Below are positions 25,786-35,049 of a stretch of DNA of 64,000 nt, one piece after another (position 1 is the first letter of the stretch; each line of letters opens with the position of its first letter). The position numbers and the translations under genes are program-made. This DNA comes from CAADGU01 sp964581605. Lineage in GTDB: Bacteria; Chloroflexota; Anaerolineae; Promineifilales; Promineifilaceae. Where the stretch lies: positions 9,733-73,732 of the forward strand of contig CAZOPF010000014.1 in the NCBI GenBank assembly GCA_964581605.1, read 5' to 3'. The notes under the pieces are model-generated. The model was not told where the DNA came from. It did not search any database and saw only the letters and a list, made by a program, of their open reading frames with translations.

Positions 25786-27042
25786 TCAATCCCCTCCGCC
25801 TGGTAAATCACCAGGAATAAGCCCTTTTTGAATGGCCTCTTCCACGGAGAGCCCTTTTGTTTGCTCCTCATCTGCTGTTTCCGAAAAATCCAGCGCATCA
25901 TCCCAAAAAGCGTCTACATCGCCGCCTAAATCCGCTGCTCCGCCCGCCAGCAAAGCCGTCAACTCATCCACATTCATGTCCAGCGCTCCTACCGGCTCGC
26001 TGGCAGCAGGCGTCGGTTCTGTGGCGCCAATGATCGTAAAATTGATAGGCAAATTCTCAGCGGGAACCAGTTCAATCTCTTCCGGTTCTTCCACTTTGGG
26101 AGTGGGTGGTGTTGGTTTGGGTGGCTCGGCGATGGGTGGGGGGGCAACAGGTGGCGGCTGCTTTTCAGCTGTTCTGGTTGCGGGTGGGGGCGTTTGTTTG
26201 GCCGGTCTGTGGCTGGCAACGGCCTTGTTAGTGACAACGGCCGTTGCCGGTAACAATACTTGCAAATCCTTGATCGCCCGTTGTGTAAACACCCAGATGG
26301 TACCGATACGGCCGCGCCGGGCGGCCGCATCAAAAAACAACGTCAAAAAGTATTGCTCGCCGATATTGGCACAATACAGTTCCAGGCGCGAACCGGCATG
26401 ATATTGCAATGTAAACGGCTCTTTGCTGCCAATTTCCCGCGCCAATAGAAAGCTGTCGCTGATATTATTGGCAATAATCCTTGCCAGTTTATCCTGGTCA
26501 ATCTTTGGCCCGCCCCCCACGCTGTGCAGCACCTGCCCCTGGATGGAAGACAGAACTAGCTGTAACGCGCCTGTGTCCACGCGCAGCGTTTCCAACCGTT
26601 TACGCAATTCATCGGTGAGAGTGAAGGCTGTTACGGCCGTCGCTGCTCCCCCGGTTGGCACTGGTTCATCACCGTAGAGCGCTTTGTTGACGGCCGTCAG
26701 CACATCATCCGTGTCCAATGGCTTCTGAAAATAACGGAACACCCCCAAATCCTCTGCCTCTTTACGACCTTGTGATGTCGAATACGCCGTAATCATAATT
26801 ACCGGCAAATTCAACCCCAACCGCCGCGCCCGGCGTATCAAATCAAACCCACTCATCCCCGGCAGGCGCACATCTGTAATCAGCAAATCAAACGTACCCC
26901 GGCGCAGTTCCAACATCCCCTCCTCCGCCGAAGGCACAGCCAACACCTCATAATCCTGACTGGACAATTGCAGCATAGAGCGCAGAAACTCCAACATCTC
27001 AAAATGATCATCCACCACCAAAATATGTTTTACATCTGCCAT
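25786..27042 (-). CDS. Receiver-Roadblock fusion protein
   Basis: A 418-residue protein. Residues 1-120 are a receiver domain (ILVVDDHFEMLEF, DLLITDVRLPG, YFQKPLD). Residues about 140-265 resemble a Roadblock/LC7 module (LQLVLSSIQGQVLHSVGG, then KLARIIANNISDSFLLAREI), which in bacteria binds small GTPases of the MglA type. A long Pro-rich linker (about 270-340) and an acidic C-terminus with the end DLPGGGD follow. There is no DNA-binding domain, so output is probably by protein contact. No MglA-like GTPase gene is nearby. Confidence 0.75.
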   Translation of the reverse strand: MADVKHILVVDDHFEMLEFLRSMLQLSSQDYEVLAVPSAEEGMLELRRGTFDLLITDVRLPGMSGFDLIRRARRLGLNLPVIMITAYSTSQGRKEAEDLGVFRYFQKPLDTDDVLTAVNKALYGDEPVPTGGAATAVTAFTLTDELRKRLETLRVDTGALQLVLSSIQGQVLHSVGGGPKIDQDKLARIIANNISDSFLLAREIGSKEPFTLQYHAGSRLELYCANIGEQYFLTLFFDAAARRGRIGTIWVFTQRAIKDLQVLLPATAVVTNKAVASHRPAKQTPPPATRTAEKQPPPVAPPPIAEPPKPTPPTPKVEEPEEIELVPAENLPINFTIIGATEPTPAASEPVGALDMNVDELTALLAGGAADLGGDVDAFWDDALDFSETADEEQTKGLSVEEAIQKGLIPGDLPGGGD

Positions 27043-27129
27043 ACCATGCTCCGCAAACTGCCGATTAATTTACCTCACCCATAGTAACATCAATCCATTA
27101 TAGAAGGTAATCCACCACAAAGACAATAA

Positions 27130-27155
27130 TACAAAACGACCCGCCAAAGCGGGTC
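27130..27155 (-). terminator. Terminator of the opp operon
   Basis: On the minus strand GACCCGC TTTG GCGGGTC is followed by GTTTTGTATTATT. It lies about 80 bases past the oppF stop. Confidence 0.8.
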
Positions 27156-27175
27156 ATTTCAGTTCAAGTTGGTGC

Positions 27176-27232
27176 CACGCCCAGGGCACAACTGCCCTGG
27201 TTGGCCAGATTACTGCTGCCCTGTGCCTGGCG
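27176..27232. repeat. Inverted repeats containing CAGGGCA and GCCAGGCACAGGGC words
   Basis: CCAGGGCACAACTGCCCTGG forms a hairpin, and CTGCCCTGTGCCTGGC next to the oppF stop repeats the arm found at 34257-34319. The shared word therefore brackets the whole opp operon. Confidence 0.6.
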
Positions 27233-28324
27233 CTACCCGGCAACCTCAGCCAGCGTCACCACATCACTCCGTTTAATTTTATCCGCCGTCAACTTGCTGG
27301 CGCCCTTCTCCCCCGTCTCCAATAACCAGCAGGCAGCATAATGTTCATTGCCATAATCCTTAAACGGCGGGTCTTCCTGCGAACATTTATCAAACGCCAG
27401 TGGGCAACGGGTATGAAAACGACACCCCTTCGGCGGATTCAGCGGGCTGGGCACCTCACCTTGCAAAATAACCCGCTGCCGCTTAAATGTTGGGTCAGGG
27501 ATAGGAATGGCTGACATCAATGATTGGGTGTATGGATGAAGCGGGTCGCGGTATAAATCATCCCGCGACGCCATTTCCACCATCTTGCCCAAATACATCA
27601 CCCCCACCCGATCACTAAAATGTTCCACGACACTCAAATTATGCGCAATGAATAGATACGTCAGGCCAAAATCACGCTGCAACTCTTTCAGGATATTCAA
27701 AACCTGTGCCTGAATAGATACATCCAATGCAGAAACCGGCTCATCACACACAATAAATTTCGGCTGCAAAGCCAGGGCCCGCGCAATGCCAATACGCTGC
27801 CGCTGCCCACCGGAAAACTCATGCGGGTAACGCCGCGCATGTTCCGCCCGCATCCCCACGCGAGTCAGCATCTCCACCACGATATCATACCGCTCCTGGC
27901 TGCTTTTATTCGTGTGGATGCGCAGCCCCTCGGCAATACTTTCGCCAATGGGCATACGCGGGTCCAGGGAAGAAAACGGGTCCTGGAAAATAATCTGCAT
28001 ATTACGCCGCATTTTCTTCATTTCCGAAGCATTTAAGGTTGCTAAATCCTTACCATCAAAAATCACGTGACCGGCTGTAGGTGGAATTAAGTTCAAGATG
28101 GTACGGCCGACTGTCGTTTTGCCACAACCTGATTCCCCCACCAAACCCAATGTTTCACCCTCATATACAAAAAAAGAAACATCATCTACTGCTTTCACCC
28201 ACGCCCTGATCCGCTGCAACAAACCACCACGCACCGGAAAATACTTCACCAGGTTTTGCACATCCAGCAATTTTTTACTTTCCCTGGTGGCGTTACGGCC
28301 GTTCTTATTCATCTCTTCTACCAT
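27233..28324 (-). CDS. oppF: Oligopeptide ABC transporter ATPase OppF
   Basis: A 363-residue ATP-binding subunit. Walker A GESGCGKTTVGR, Q-loop FQDPFSSLDPRM, signature FSGGQRQRIGIARAL, Walker B FIVCDEP, and H-loop IAHNLSVV are all present. The C-terminal oligo_HPY region has KGCRFHTRCPLAFDKCSQEDP, a Cys cluster that can bind an Fe-S centre in relatives. The start at 28324 has AGAGGAGAGG upstream; a GTG 11 codons earlier is also open. Works with OppD at the membrane. Confidence 0.95.
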   Translation of the reverse strand: MVEEMNKNGRNATRESKKLLDVQNLVKYFPVRGGLLQRIRAWVKAVDDVSFFVYEGETLGLVGESGCGKTTVGRTILNLIPPTAGHVIFDGKDLATLNASEMKKMRRNMQIIFQDPFSSLDPRMPIGESIAEGLRIHTNKSSQERYDIVVEMLTRVGMRAEHARRYPHEFSGGQRQRIGIARALALQPKFIVCDEPVSALDVSIQAQVLNILKELQRDFGLTYLFIAHNLSVVEHFSDRVGVMYLGKMVEMASRDDLYRDPLHPYTQSLMSAIPIPDPTFKRQRVILQGEVPSPLNPPKGCRFHTRCPLAFDKCSQEDPPFKDYGNEHYAACWLLETGEKGASKLTADKIKRSDVVTLAEVAG

Positions 28325-28361
28325 GACAATTCCTCTCCTCTGCCCTCGTTCACTCACTCAA

Positions 28362-29351
28362 TCACTCATACAACCAGCAGCGAACCGTGTGGTTGGGCGC
28401 GATCATCTTGATTGGCGGCTCTTCCTCCGTACAGCGGGTCAACTGATTTTCAATCCGTGCCAGACACCGGGGAGCAAACTTACAACCCGGCGGCAAGTCT
28501 ACCAGGTTAGGCACCGAACCAGGGATGGTGATTAATTCCTTATCTGTCTCCCCTAACACCGGCGTGGAACCGATCAACGCAATGGTGTAAGGATGCTTGG
28601 GTGACTGAAACAACTCTTTCACCGGCGCTTCTTCCACCACACGGCCGGCATACATCACCGTTACCCGGTCACACATCTCCGCCACCACGCCCAAATCATG
28701 GGTGATCAAAATGATAGAAGTCTCCATTTTAGAACGGAGATTCCGCATCAGGTCCAAAATCTGCGCCTGAATGGTTACGTCCAACGCCGTTGTCGGTTCA
28801 TCGGCAATCAACAACTCTGGCAAGCACGCCAGAGCCATGGCAATCATCACGCGCTGGGCCATCCCGCCCGACAATTCATGGGGAAATGCTTTAATACGTG
28901 ATTCCGGTTCGGGAATGCCAACCATTGCTAACAGTTCAATGGCGCGTTTTTCACCAGCCTCTTTGCCTAAATCCTGATGGATGTCCAACACTTCTGACAG
29001 CTGGTCGCCTACGCGGAAAACGGGATTCAAACAGCTTTGCGGCTGCTGAAAAATCATGGAGATACGATTGCCGCGTATTTTGGTCATGGCCGATTCGGAC
29101 ACTTTCATAATGTCCTGACCATCAAAAAAGACCTCGCCCTCCACTATTTTGCCCGGCTGCCCAATCAATCGCATGATGGAAAGGGACATGACACTTTTGC
29201 CACAGCCAGACTCTCCCACCACCCCCATGACCTCGCCCCGTTTTACCGTCAGGTCAACACCATCTACGGCCTGAACAACCCCACCCTCAGTAAAAAACTG
29301 GGTTTTGAGTCTTTTTATTTCCAGGATATTATTATTGTTCTCTTGCACCAC
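28362..29351 (-). CDS. oppD: Oligopeptide ABC transporter ATPase OppD
   Basis: A 329-residue ATPase. Walker A GESGCGKSVMSLS, Q-loop FQQPQSCLNPVFR, signature LSGGMAQRVMIAMAL, Walker B LLIADEPTTALD, H-loop LITHDLGVV and the C-terminal GCKFAPRCLARIENQLTRC. It starts with GTG. Between oppC and oppF, same direction, short spacers. Confidence 0.95.
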   Translation of the reverse strand: MVQENNNNILEIKRLKTQFFTEGGVVQAVDGVDLTVKRGEVMGVVGESGCGKSVMSLSIMRLIGQPGKIVEGEVFFDGQDIMKVSESAMTKIRGNRISMIFQQPQSCLNPVFRVGDQLSEVLDIHQDLGKEAGEKRAIELLAMVGIPEPESRIKAFPHELSGGMAQRVMIAMALACLPELLIADEPTTALDVTIQAQILDLMRNLRSKMETSIILITHDLGVVAEMCDRVTVMYAGRVVEEAPVKELFQSPKHPYTIALIGSTPVLGETDKELITIPGSVPNLVDLPPGCKFAPRCLARIENQLTRCTEEEPPIKMIAPNHTVRCWLYE

Positions 29352-29380
29352 TTCGTTCTACCCTCTTCCCTCTACACAAC

Positions 29381-30358
29381 TTATAGTTTCAAACGTGGGT
29401 CTAACGCATCGCGTAAGCCATCACCCAAGTAATTAAAGGCTAATACAGTAATAAAGATGAGCATTCCCGGATACAAAGCCTTCCAGGGGGCCAGGAACAT
29501 ATCTTTTTGAACATCTTGCAGCATATTGCCCCAGGTAGCGACAGGTGGTTGTACACCAAAACCTAAAAAGCTCAACGCCGATTCCAGCAAAATAACACCA
29601 CCCAAACCCAGCGTAGCACTCACAATAATGGGCGGGATGGCATTGGGCATCATATGGCGGGTGATGATTTGCAGGTTGCTCATGCCTAACGCCCGCGATG
29701 CTTCGGCAAACTCCATATTGCGAAATTTAAGCACTTCGGCTCGCGCCAGACGGCAGGCGCCTGTCCAACCTAATACAGCCAGAATGATGATGATGACCAT
29801 TGCCTGGCTCCATTCTGGCGGGAGGAAAGGGATCTTTACATTACGCAACAAGGATGATAACACCAGCAATAAGGGGAGAGTGGGCAAGATGATGATAAAT
29901 TCAACAATACGCTGAATGAGGCTGTCTGCCCAACGGCCGTAATACCCAGATACCGCCCCCACAAATAAACCGAACGTCTCGGCTACCAATGTTACCGTGA
30001 TCGCAATGGTCAACGACAGACGCCCGGCCACCAACAACCGATACAACACATCCCGCCCTAATTCATCTGTACCTAACGGATGATCACTGGAAGGAGGTGC
30101 ATTACGCGAAGCCAGGTCTTGTGTATCCCGGCTGTAATACACCTCTTTACCCTGCGACACATTGTAATAAGTACGTCGAGACATGACCAACGGGCCAAGC
30201 GTCACCACCAGCAAAATCAACGCTAAAACAATCAAACTAGCAGTAGCCAGTTTGTGTCGGCGCAGCCGGTTCCAATAGGTAACAATCAGAGGTTCGGGTT
30301 TACTGGTAAGTAACGCTTCCGCCTGCAACATATTCATATCAATTTTGCTAACAGTCAT
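29381..30358 (-). CDS. oppC: Oligopeptide ABC transporter permease OppC
   Basis: A 325-residue inner-membrane permease. One N-terminal helix (residues 37-56), the OppC-type extracytoplasmic segment with HPLGTDELGRDVLYRLLVAG, then the permease core with the ATPase-contact EAA loop EFAEASRALGMSNLQIITRH, and the C-terminal FNYLGDGLRDALDPRLK. It forms a heterodimeric channel with OppB. Confidence 0.95.
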   Translation of the reverse strand: MTVSKIDMNMLQAEALLTSKPEPLIVTYWNRLRRHKLATASLIVLALILLVVTLGPLVMSRRTYYNVSQGKEVYYSRDTQDLASRNAPPSSDHPLGTDELGRDVLYRLLVAGRLSLTIAITVTLVAETFGLFVGAVSGYYGRWADSLIQRIVEFIIILPTLPLLLVLSSLLRNVKIPFLPPEWSQAMVIIIILAVLGWTGACRLARAEVLKFRNMEFAEASRALGMSNLQIITRHMMPNAIPPIIVSATLGLGGVILLESALSFLGFGVQPPVATWGNMLQDVQKDMFLAPWKALYPGMLIFITVLAFNYLGDGLRDALDPRLKL

Positions 30359-30514
30359 AGAAACTCTCCATTTACGTAAGCGTTCAGTCCCTCAAAAGAC
30401 CCGGCAGGTTTTTGGCCTGCAAAGGCTTGATCTGAACTGGTAAAAACCTGTCAGGTCTGAACAGTTACCCATTCACTCTGCACGCTCTTGGTGATGTGTT
30501 CTTCACCACCATAA

Positions 30515-31702
30515 TTAACTGAAGCGGATACGCGGGTCCACCACCGTGTAGAGAATATCACCAATAAGTGTCGCAATGACCACCAAAATGGCCGTGATAA
30601 ACAGCAAGGCCATGACGATAGGCCAATCATCACGCCCCAAGGCATCAATATACAACCGCCCCATACCGGGATAATTAAAGATGGTTTCGGTAACAATAGC
30701 CCCGCCAAAAATACCCGGTATCTGGAATACGACGATAGTAATAATGGGAATCAACGCATTACGAAACGCATGTCTCATAATGACATTCCGCTCCCGCAAC
30801 CCCTTGGAACGCGCCGTGCGTACATAATCCTGGCGCAGCACTTCCAGCATAGAAGAACGCATATAACGGCTCCAGCCGGCCAGATACAATAACGTCAGCA
30901 CCATCACTGGCAGGAATAAATGCACAATCCGGTCAGCGACGGTGTAAGGTTGGATGTTCAGTACATCCTGAATGCTGCCATCTACCACACGCTGCGTAAA
31001 CACATCCCCCGAAGGAAAAAAGGGCAAACCCCATTTTTGAAATTGAATGGTAAACAGAATAATGACCAACAAGCCAAACCAAAAGACAGGCATGGCAATG
31101 CCAAAAAAGCTAAACGTAGTAGCGGCATAATCGAGCGCCGAGTATTGTTTAACGGCCGAAATAATGCCAATCGGTAACGCAATCACCAATGAAATAACGG
31201 TCACCGTAGTCATCAAGATGAGCGTATTCATTAACCGACTGCCAATTACCGAAGTGACTGTTTGGCCACGCGCCAGGGACCATGATTCACCCCAATCCCA
31301 ACGAAAAACCCCTTTGTTGCAGGGTGCGCTCCTTTCTGGATCGGCATTGGCATTGGTGCCGCCAGCATCCTGGCATTTAGGCGACTGATAATCGCGCCAG
31401 GTACCGGTTTCAAAGAGGTTATTCTTCACATCTGGGTTGCCCACCGCATCCCCCACCTCATCTACCCAATCTTCACCTAACAACCAAGTAAGATAAGCCA
31501 GATATATTGGTTTATTTAAGCCGAGGGTAGCTTCGAGCCGGGCAATATCTTGTTCACTGAGTCGTGATTTGGCATCGGCCGCCAGATTCAAGCCTGATAA
31601 TGGGCCGCCTGGCACTGCGTTTAACATCAAATAGATGACGATGGTAGACATAATAACCACCAGCACCATTTGAAAAGATCGTCGAATTAAATAATTGGTC
31701 AT
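30515..31702 (-). CDS. oppB: Oligopeptide ABC transporter permease OppB
   Basis: A 395-residue permease, longer than the usual 310-340. The N-terminal MTNYLIRRSFQMVLVVIMST helix is typical. The extra length lies in the first extracytoplasmic loop (about 75-155), which has a hydrophilic segment with two Cys (SPKCQDAGG, SAPCNKG) before FRWDWGESW. The core has the EAA-loop DYVRTARSKGLRERNVIMRH and ends in ILYTVVDPRIRFS. The loop could contact the binding protein. Confidence 0.93.
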   Translation of the reverse strand: MTNYLIRRSFQMVLVVIMSTIVIYLMLNAVPGGPLSGLNLAADAKSRLSEQDIARLEATLGLNKPIYLAYLTWLLGEDWVDEVGDAVGNPDVKNNLFETGTWRDYQSPKCQDAGGTNANADPERSAPCNKGVFRWDWGESWSLARGQTVTSVIGSRLMNTLILMTTVTVISLVIALPIGIISAVKQYSALDYAATTFSFFGIAMPVFWFGLLVIILFTIQFQKWGLPFFPSGDVFTQRVVDGSIQDVLNIQPYTVADRIVHLFLPVMVLTLLYLAGWSRYMRSSMLEVLRQDYVRTARSKGLRERNVIMRHAFRNALIPIITIVVFQIPGIFGGAIVTETIFNYPGMGRLYIDALGRDDWPIVMALLFITAILVVIATLIGDILYTVVDPRIRFS

Positions 31703-31821
31703 TTGACGTCTCCCAGCAAATTGCGCCTATAAACCTGCAAACCGAGATTTTCAGGATTATACTCATTGGGAATATAGAGTGATGAGATTGTATCAAAGCG
31801 AGTGGGCTAAGAGCAACAGAA

Positions 31822-31862
31822 AAATAGTGGCAACGTCCGCCTAAGCGGTGTTGCCACTATTT
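31822..31862 (-). terminator. Hairpin between oppA and oppB
   Basis: AAATAGTGGCAAC pairs with GTTGCCACTATTT around an inner CCGC/GCGG stem; TTTCTG follows on the minus strand. It is probably a partial terminator or 3' stabiliser that lets oppA transcript exceed that of the membrane genes. Confidence 0.7.
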
Positions 31863-31881
31863 GCTTATTCAAACTGACCGG

Positions 31882-33876
31882 CTATTGTTCCAGGTCAATT
31901 TCGAACAGGTTATACAATTCTGAGTTTTGGGTGGGGTCAACACTGAAGTTCAAGACGCCATTGCGGGCTGCGGCCACTTTCAGGCGCAAGAACAACGGAA
32001 TGACCGGCACTTTCTCAGAGAAAATGATTTGAGCTGCTTTGTGCCCTTCTTCATATTCGGGAGTGCCGGGCAGCGAGCCAATAGCTTGCTGGCAGGCGGC
32101 GTCATACTCTTCGTTCACCCATCCGGTTTCATTCTGACCACCCCAACCAGAGGGATAGAGGGCGTTGCCATCGGCATCCACAGCGGCAGGATCGCCAGGG
32201 ATGTTCCAGCTACCATACAAGTCGCAGGAGGGTTGCACGCCGGTTAACCAGGCAAACTCACCCAGGTCAAATTTCCGGCCAAACAACGGGCCATCGGGGC
32301 CATCAGCAAACCATTCGGCGGCCGGCAGGTAAAACAGTTCTACCTGAATACCACATTGGGCCTGATTTTCTTTGAAAATTTGGGTCAACTGCTGGCGCAT
32401 TTCATTACCTGCGGTGGTACCGAGGTTAATAATGAAGGGGGTACCGTCGGTAAATTCACGGATGCCATCGCCATCGCTGTCTACGTAACCCACTTCATCG
32501 AGCAGGGCATTGGCTGCTTCCACATCATAGGGCCATTCCGTAAGCCCTTCAGTTGGGTAAAGGGGATGGACACTGGGGATGTAGGTGTGGATGACTTCGG
32601 AACGGCCGTACATGATGTTGTCCACCATGCCCTGACGGTCTGTACACATGGTCATCGCCTGGCGCACGCGCACATCTTCAAACCAATCCGGGCGGGTAGC
32701 CGCATATTCATCCACCGGGTTAATGCCAAAGTCAATGTGTTCGTAAACAGTACCGGTCTGGAAGTACGGGGTGAGCAGCCCATTGTTCTCCGCTTCAATT
32801 AAGAACGGAGCATCGCTGGAGCTCAGGCCATCCTGCGTACCAATATCACAGGCACCAGAAATCAACTGGGCAATAAGTTGGTTGGTATCGGGGATGAATT
32901 TGTAGGTCACGCTGTCCAGGTAAGGTAGCCCTTCGCTGGCACGATAGTAATGGGGGTTTTTCACCAACGAGATATGATCACCAGCGACCCATTCCGTAAT
33001 CATGAACGGGCCATCACCCACAGGCAGGCGGCTGGATTCTTCCGCTTCCAGCAGTTCGGCGGCCGTGAAACTACCGAGGATATGTTCGGGCAGCGGCCCC
33101 CAGAAGTTAACGAAATAGGTGGAATCCATGAAGCCGGGCAGGCCCGTCCATCGGGTGGTAAGATCGCCAGTAGCTTCGTAGGAGGCGGTACGTTCCCATG
33201 TATATTTGCCAGTGGGGGTATCCGGATCGCCAACCAGGTTAAAGCTAAAGACAGAGTCGCTGGCTTTCACAGGTTCGCCATCTGACCAGACACGGGGTTT
33301 CATGGTGAAATCCACCACCAATTGATTCATTGTCACCGGGTTGCCATCAAAAGTCACTTCTTCCCCGGCCGAATTTTCAACAGTAACGCCTTCACCCCAG
33401 GCTACCACGGTGTCAGTCGCATCGCGCACCATATCACCAGGCTGTACTTCGACTTCCTGCATCACCGCATCCCCATCGGCCAGGCTAGGCACTTTTTCTA
33501 AACCTTGCGCCTGGTAGTCATAGGAGAGGGTGGTGAGGTCGTTTTCAAAAATGGCATGCAGCACGGCCGACATCGCCAGCATTGAGCCACCATAGGCATA
33601 CAGGGTCTCAGGTTCTTGAGCCATGCAGACGATCAAATCTTTTGGTTTGACTTCTTCAGGGACGGCGGTGGGTTCCACAACCACTGTTTCGACGACAACA
33701 CGGGTAACTTCAACGGGGACTTCCTGCGTCTCCCCTTCCGCTGTTACTGTTTCTACAACGGTTTCGGTAACAACGCGGGTAACTTCCACAACTTCCGGCT
33801 CGGCAGATTGACAGGCCGCTAACACAAAACTGAATGCCACCAGGGTGGCAAGTAATAAAAACCACTTTTTTGACAT
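31882..33876 (-). CDS. oppA: Oligopeptide-binding lipoprotein OppA
   Basis: A 664-residue SBP_bac_5 family lipoprotein. The signal peptide MSKKWFLLLATLVAF ends in a lipobox LAAC (Cys about 22). A low-complexity linker repeats VEVTRVV and TETVVE, as in many Chloroflexota binding proteins. The mature domain has the family features NQLVVDFTMKPRVWSDGEPV, FMITEWVAGDHISLVKNPHY and RQAMTMCTDRQGMVDNIMYG. The ATG at 33876 is preceded by GGAGGAGACAA; ten upstream codons are open but lack a site. First gene of the operon, thus made in excess of the channel. Confidence 0.94.
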   Translation of the reverse strand: MSKKWFLLLATLVAFSFVLAACQSAEPEVVEVTRVVTETVVETVTAEGETQEVPVEVTRVVVETVVVEPTAVPEEVKPKDLIVCMAQEPETLYAYGGSMLAMSAVLHAIFENDLTTLSYDYQAQGLEKVPSLADGDAVMQEVEVQPGDMVRDATDTVVAWGEGVTVENSAGEEVTFDGNPVTMNQLVVDFTMKPRVWSDGEPVKASDSVFSFNLVGDPDTPTGKYTWERTASYEATGDLTTRWTGLPGFMDSTYFVNFWGPLPEHILGSFTAAELLEAEESSRLPVGDGPFMITEWVAGDHISLVKNPHYYRASEGLPYLDSVTYKFIPDTNQLIAQLISGACDIGTQDGLSSSDAPFLIEAENNGLLTPYFQTGTVYEHIDFGINPVDEYAATRPDWFEDVRVRQAMTMCTDRQGMVDNIMYGRSEVIHTYIPSVHPLYPTEGLTEWPYDVEAANALLDEVGYVDSDGDGIREFTDGTPFIINLGTTAGNEMRQQLTQIFKENQAQCGIQVELFYLPAAEWFADGPDGPLFGRKFDLGEFAWLTGVQPSCDLYGSWNIPGDPAAVDADGNALYPSGWGGQNETGWVNEEYDAACQQAIGSLPGTPEYEEGHKAAQIIFSEKVPVIPLFLRLKVAAARNGVLNFSVDPTQNSELYNLFEIDLEQ

Positions 33877-34326
33877 TTGTCTCCTCCAAATCTCTAAATT
33901 CAACACAATAAGCTGTTTTTTGTGGGTTTTGGTTCTTGAGTAACTATGTTATGTCTCACCACCTCCTCTAAATCTAAGGCCTTACAAGTTGTTTTATAAC
34001 CTGTCAGGGCTGATTAAATGCAAACAGCCCCTACTACACTCCAACACTGTTGCTTTGTTAAGCAACTGGTGGAGCAAAGCAGGGGCTTGTGGTAACCATG
34101 ATGTTTTTTATAACCATTGATCAGACAATCACTTTCATGTTGGTTTGAGGAATACCAACAGGTGCAGGGATTGATCCTATTATACCGATGGGCGCATTAG
34201 TGTCAACGTAGTGGCAGAACAGCTACATTAGAGTGGCACGTAGAGGCAGTGGCTTTAGTGCCAGGCACAGGGCGTAAAGTACCGGTTGAACCGGGTCATG
34301 TTGCCCTGTGCCTGGCACTGCTAATG
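33877..34326. other. opp promoter region with RNA hairpins
   Basis: About 450 gene-free bases upstream of oppA. Around 34026-34087 the minus-strand RNA could form AGCCCCTGC...GTAGGGGCT enclosing GTTGCTT/AAGCAAC. I see no T-box or known riboswitch consensus. The region also contains the long hairpin at 34257-34319. The oppA promoter must be here. Confidence 0.5.
34257..34319 (-). terminator. Long inverted repeat, probable terminator of HExxH gene
   Basis: AGTGCCAGGCACAGGGC and its exact complement GCCCTGTGCCTGGCACT flank a loop holding CCGGTTGAACCGG. It lies 8 bases beyond the stop of the upstream minus-strand gene, followed by AAAGCC rather than a T-tract. One arm is repeated at 27216-27231. 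Confidence 0.55.
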
Positions 34327-35040
34327 TTATAGACGGCCGCCCCGCCACTCCTCCATATACGGCAAATAAGCACCGGCATCTTCCCCGGCCTGTTGGCGAG
34401 AGAAATAGTCTTGCACAATTTGCGCCTGCTGTTCCCGATTGAAGGCGGCAAGTGGTGTCTGCCTCTCATATGCCTGCCCCAACCCATCTGGCCCGCCATA
34501 AGCGTAACAGTCGCGACGGGTGGTAAGCAGCATGTAAATCGCTTCCGTCATGTAGCGAGTGCCTACCTGCTCATATTGGTAAACATGGGACAATTCATGC
34601 ACCAACAGGGCCACATTTGGGCGGGAGCGGGCCTGCGTTTGCGGCAAAAAGATAGTGTGCCAGGCCGTAAAAGCCAGGTTGCCGTTATAGCGAAATATCC
34701 ACCTGGAAAGGCCACCTTCGGCCAGACGCACATCCTGAAGACGCAAGGATATACCGATAATGTCGGTGATCACGGCCGTTTCCATTGCCGTCAGTGGTGT
34801 GGTATGCGCCAGCAAACGGAGAAAAATCTGCGCCAGTTCTGGCCCGCCAAACAGATCAAAAAGCTGTACGACGACCAGATGGATGGTGGTAATTAGGGGG
34901 AGTTTGCGGGTGACGGCCGTACCAATCGTATACCTTAACCGCCGCAGCCGAACCGGAAAATCACGAATGAGGTTTCGCGGCCATAACCAAAGGCTCGCGG
35001 CGCGTTCTTGCAGCCAGTTCAAGATTGCAGAAAAAGACAC
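34327..35040 (-). CDS. Putative HExxH metallopeptidase-like protein
   Basis: A 237-residue protein of no family I can name with certainty. It contains VALLVHELSHVYQYEQVG (about residue 147), an HExxH zinc motif in a context like DUF4157-type inactive or active peptidases. The N-terminus is basic and Trp-rich (LWLWPRNLIRDFPVRLRRL), without a clear signal peptide. A GTG start at 35040 is used. It directly follows the TPR gene (9 bases) and probably shares its transcript. Confidence 0.65.
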   Translation of the reverse strand: MSFSAILNWLQERAASLWLWPRNLIRDFPVRLRRLRYTIGTAVTRKLPLITTIHLVVVQLFDLFGGPELAQIFLRLLAHTTPLTAMETAVITDIIGISLRLQDVRLAEGGLSRWIFRYNGNLAFTAWHTIFLPQTQARSRPNVALLVHELSHVYQYEQVGTRYMTEAIYMLLTTRRDCYAYGGPDGLGQAYERQTPLAAFNREQQAQIVQDYFSRQQAGEDAGAYLPYMEEWRGGRL

Positions 35041-35049
35041 AACGAGAAT

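Noticed and set aside
34020..34100. T-box leader ahead of oppA
   Set aside because: The T-box consensus (GGGTGGTACCGCG-type) is absent.
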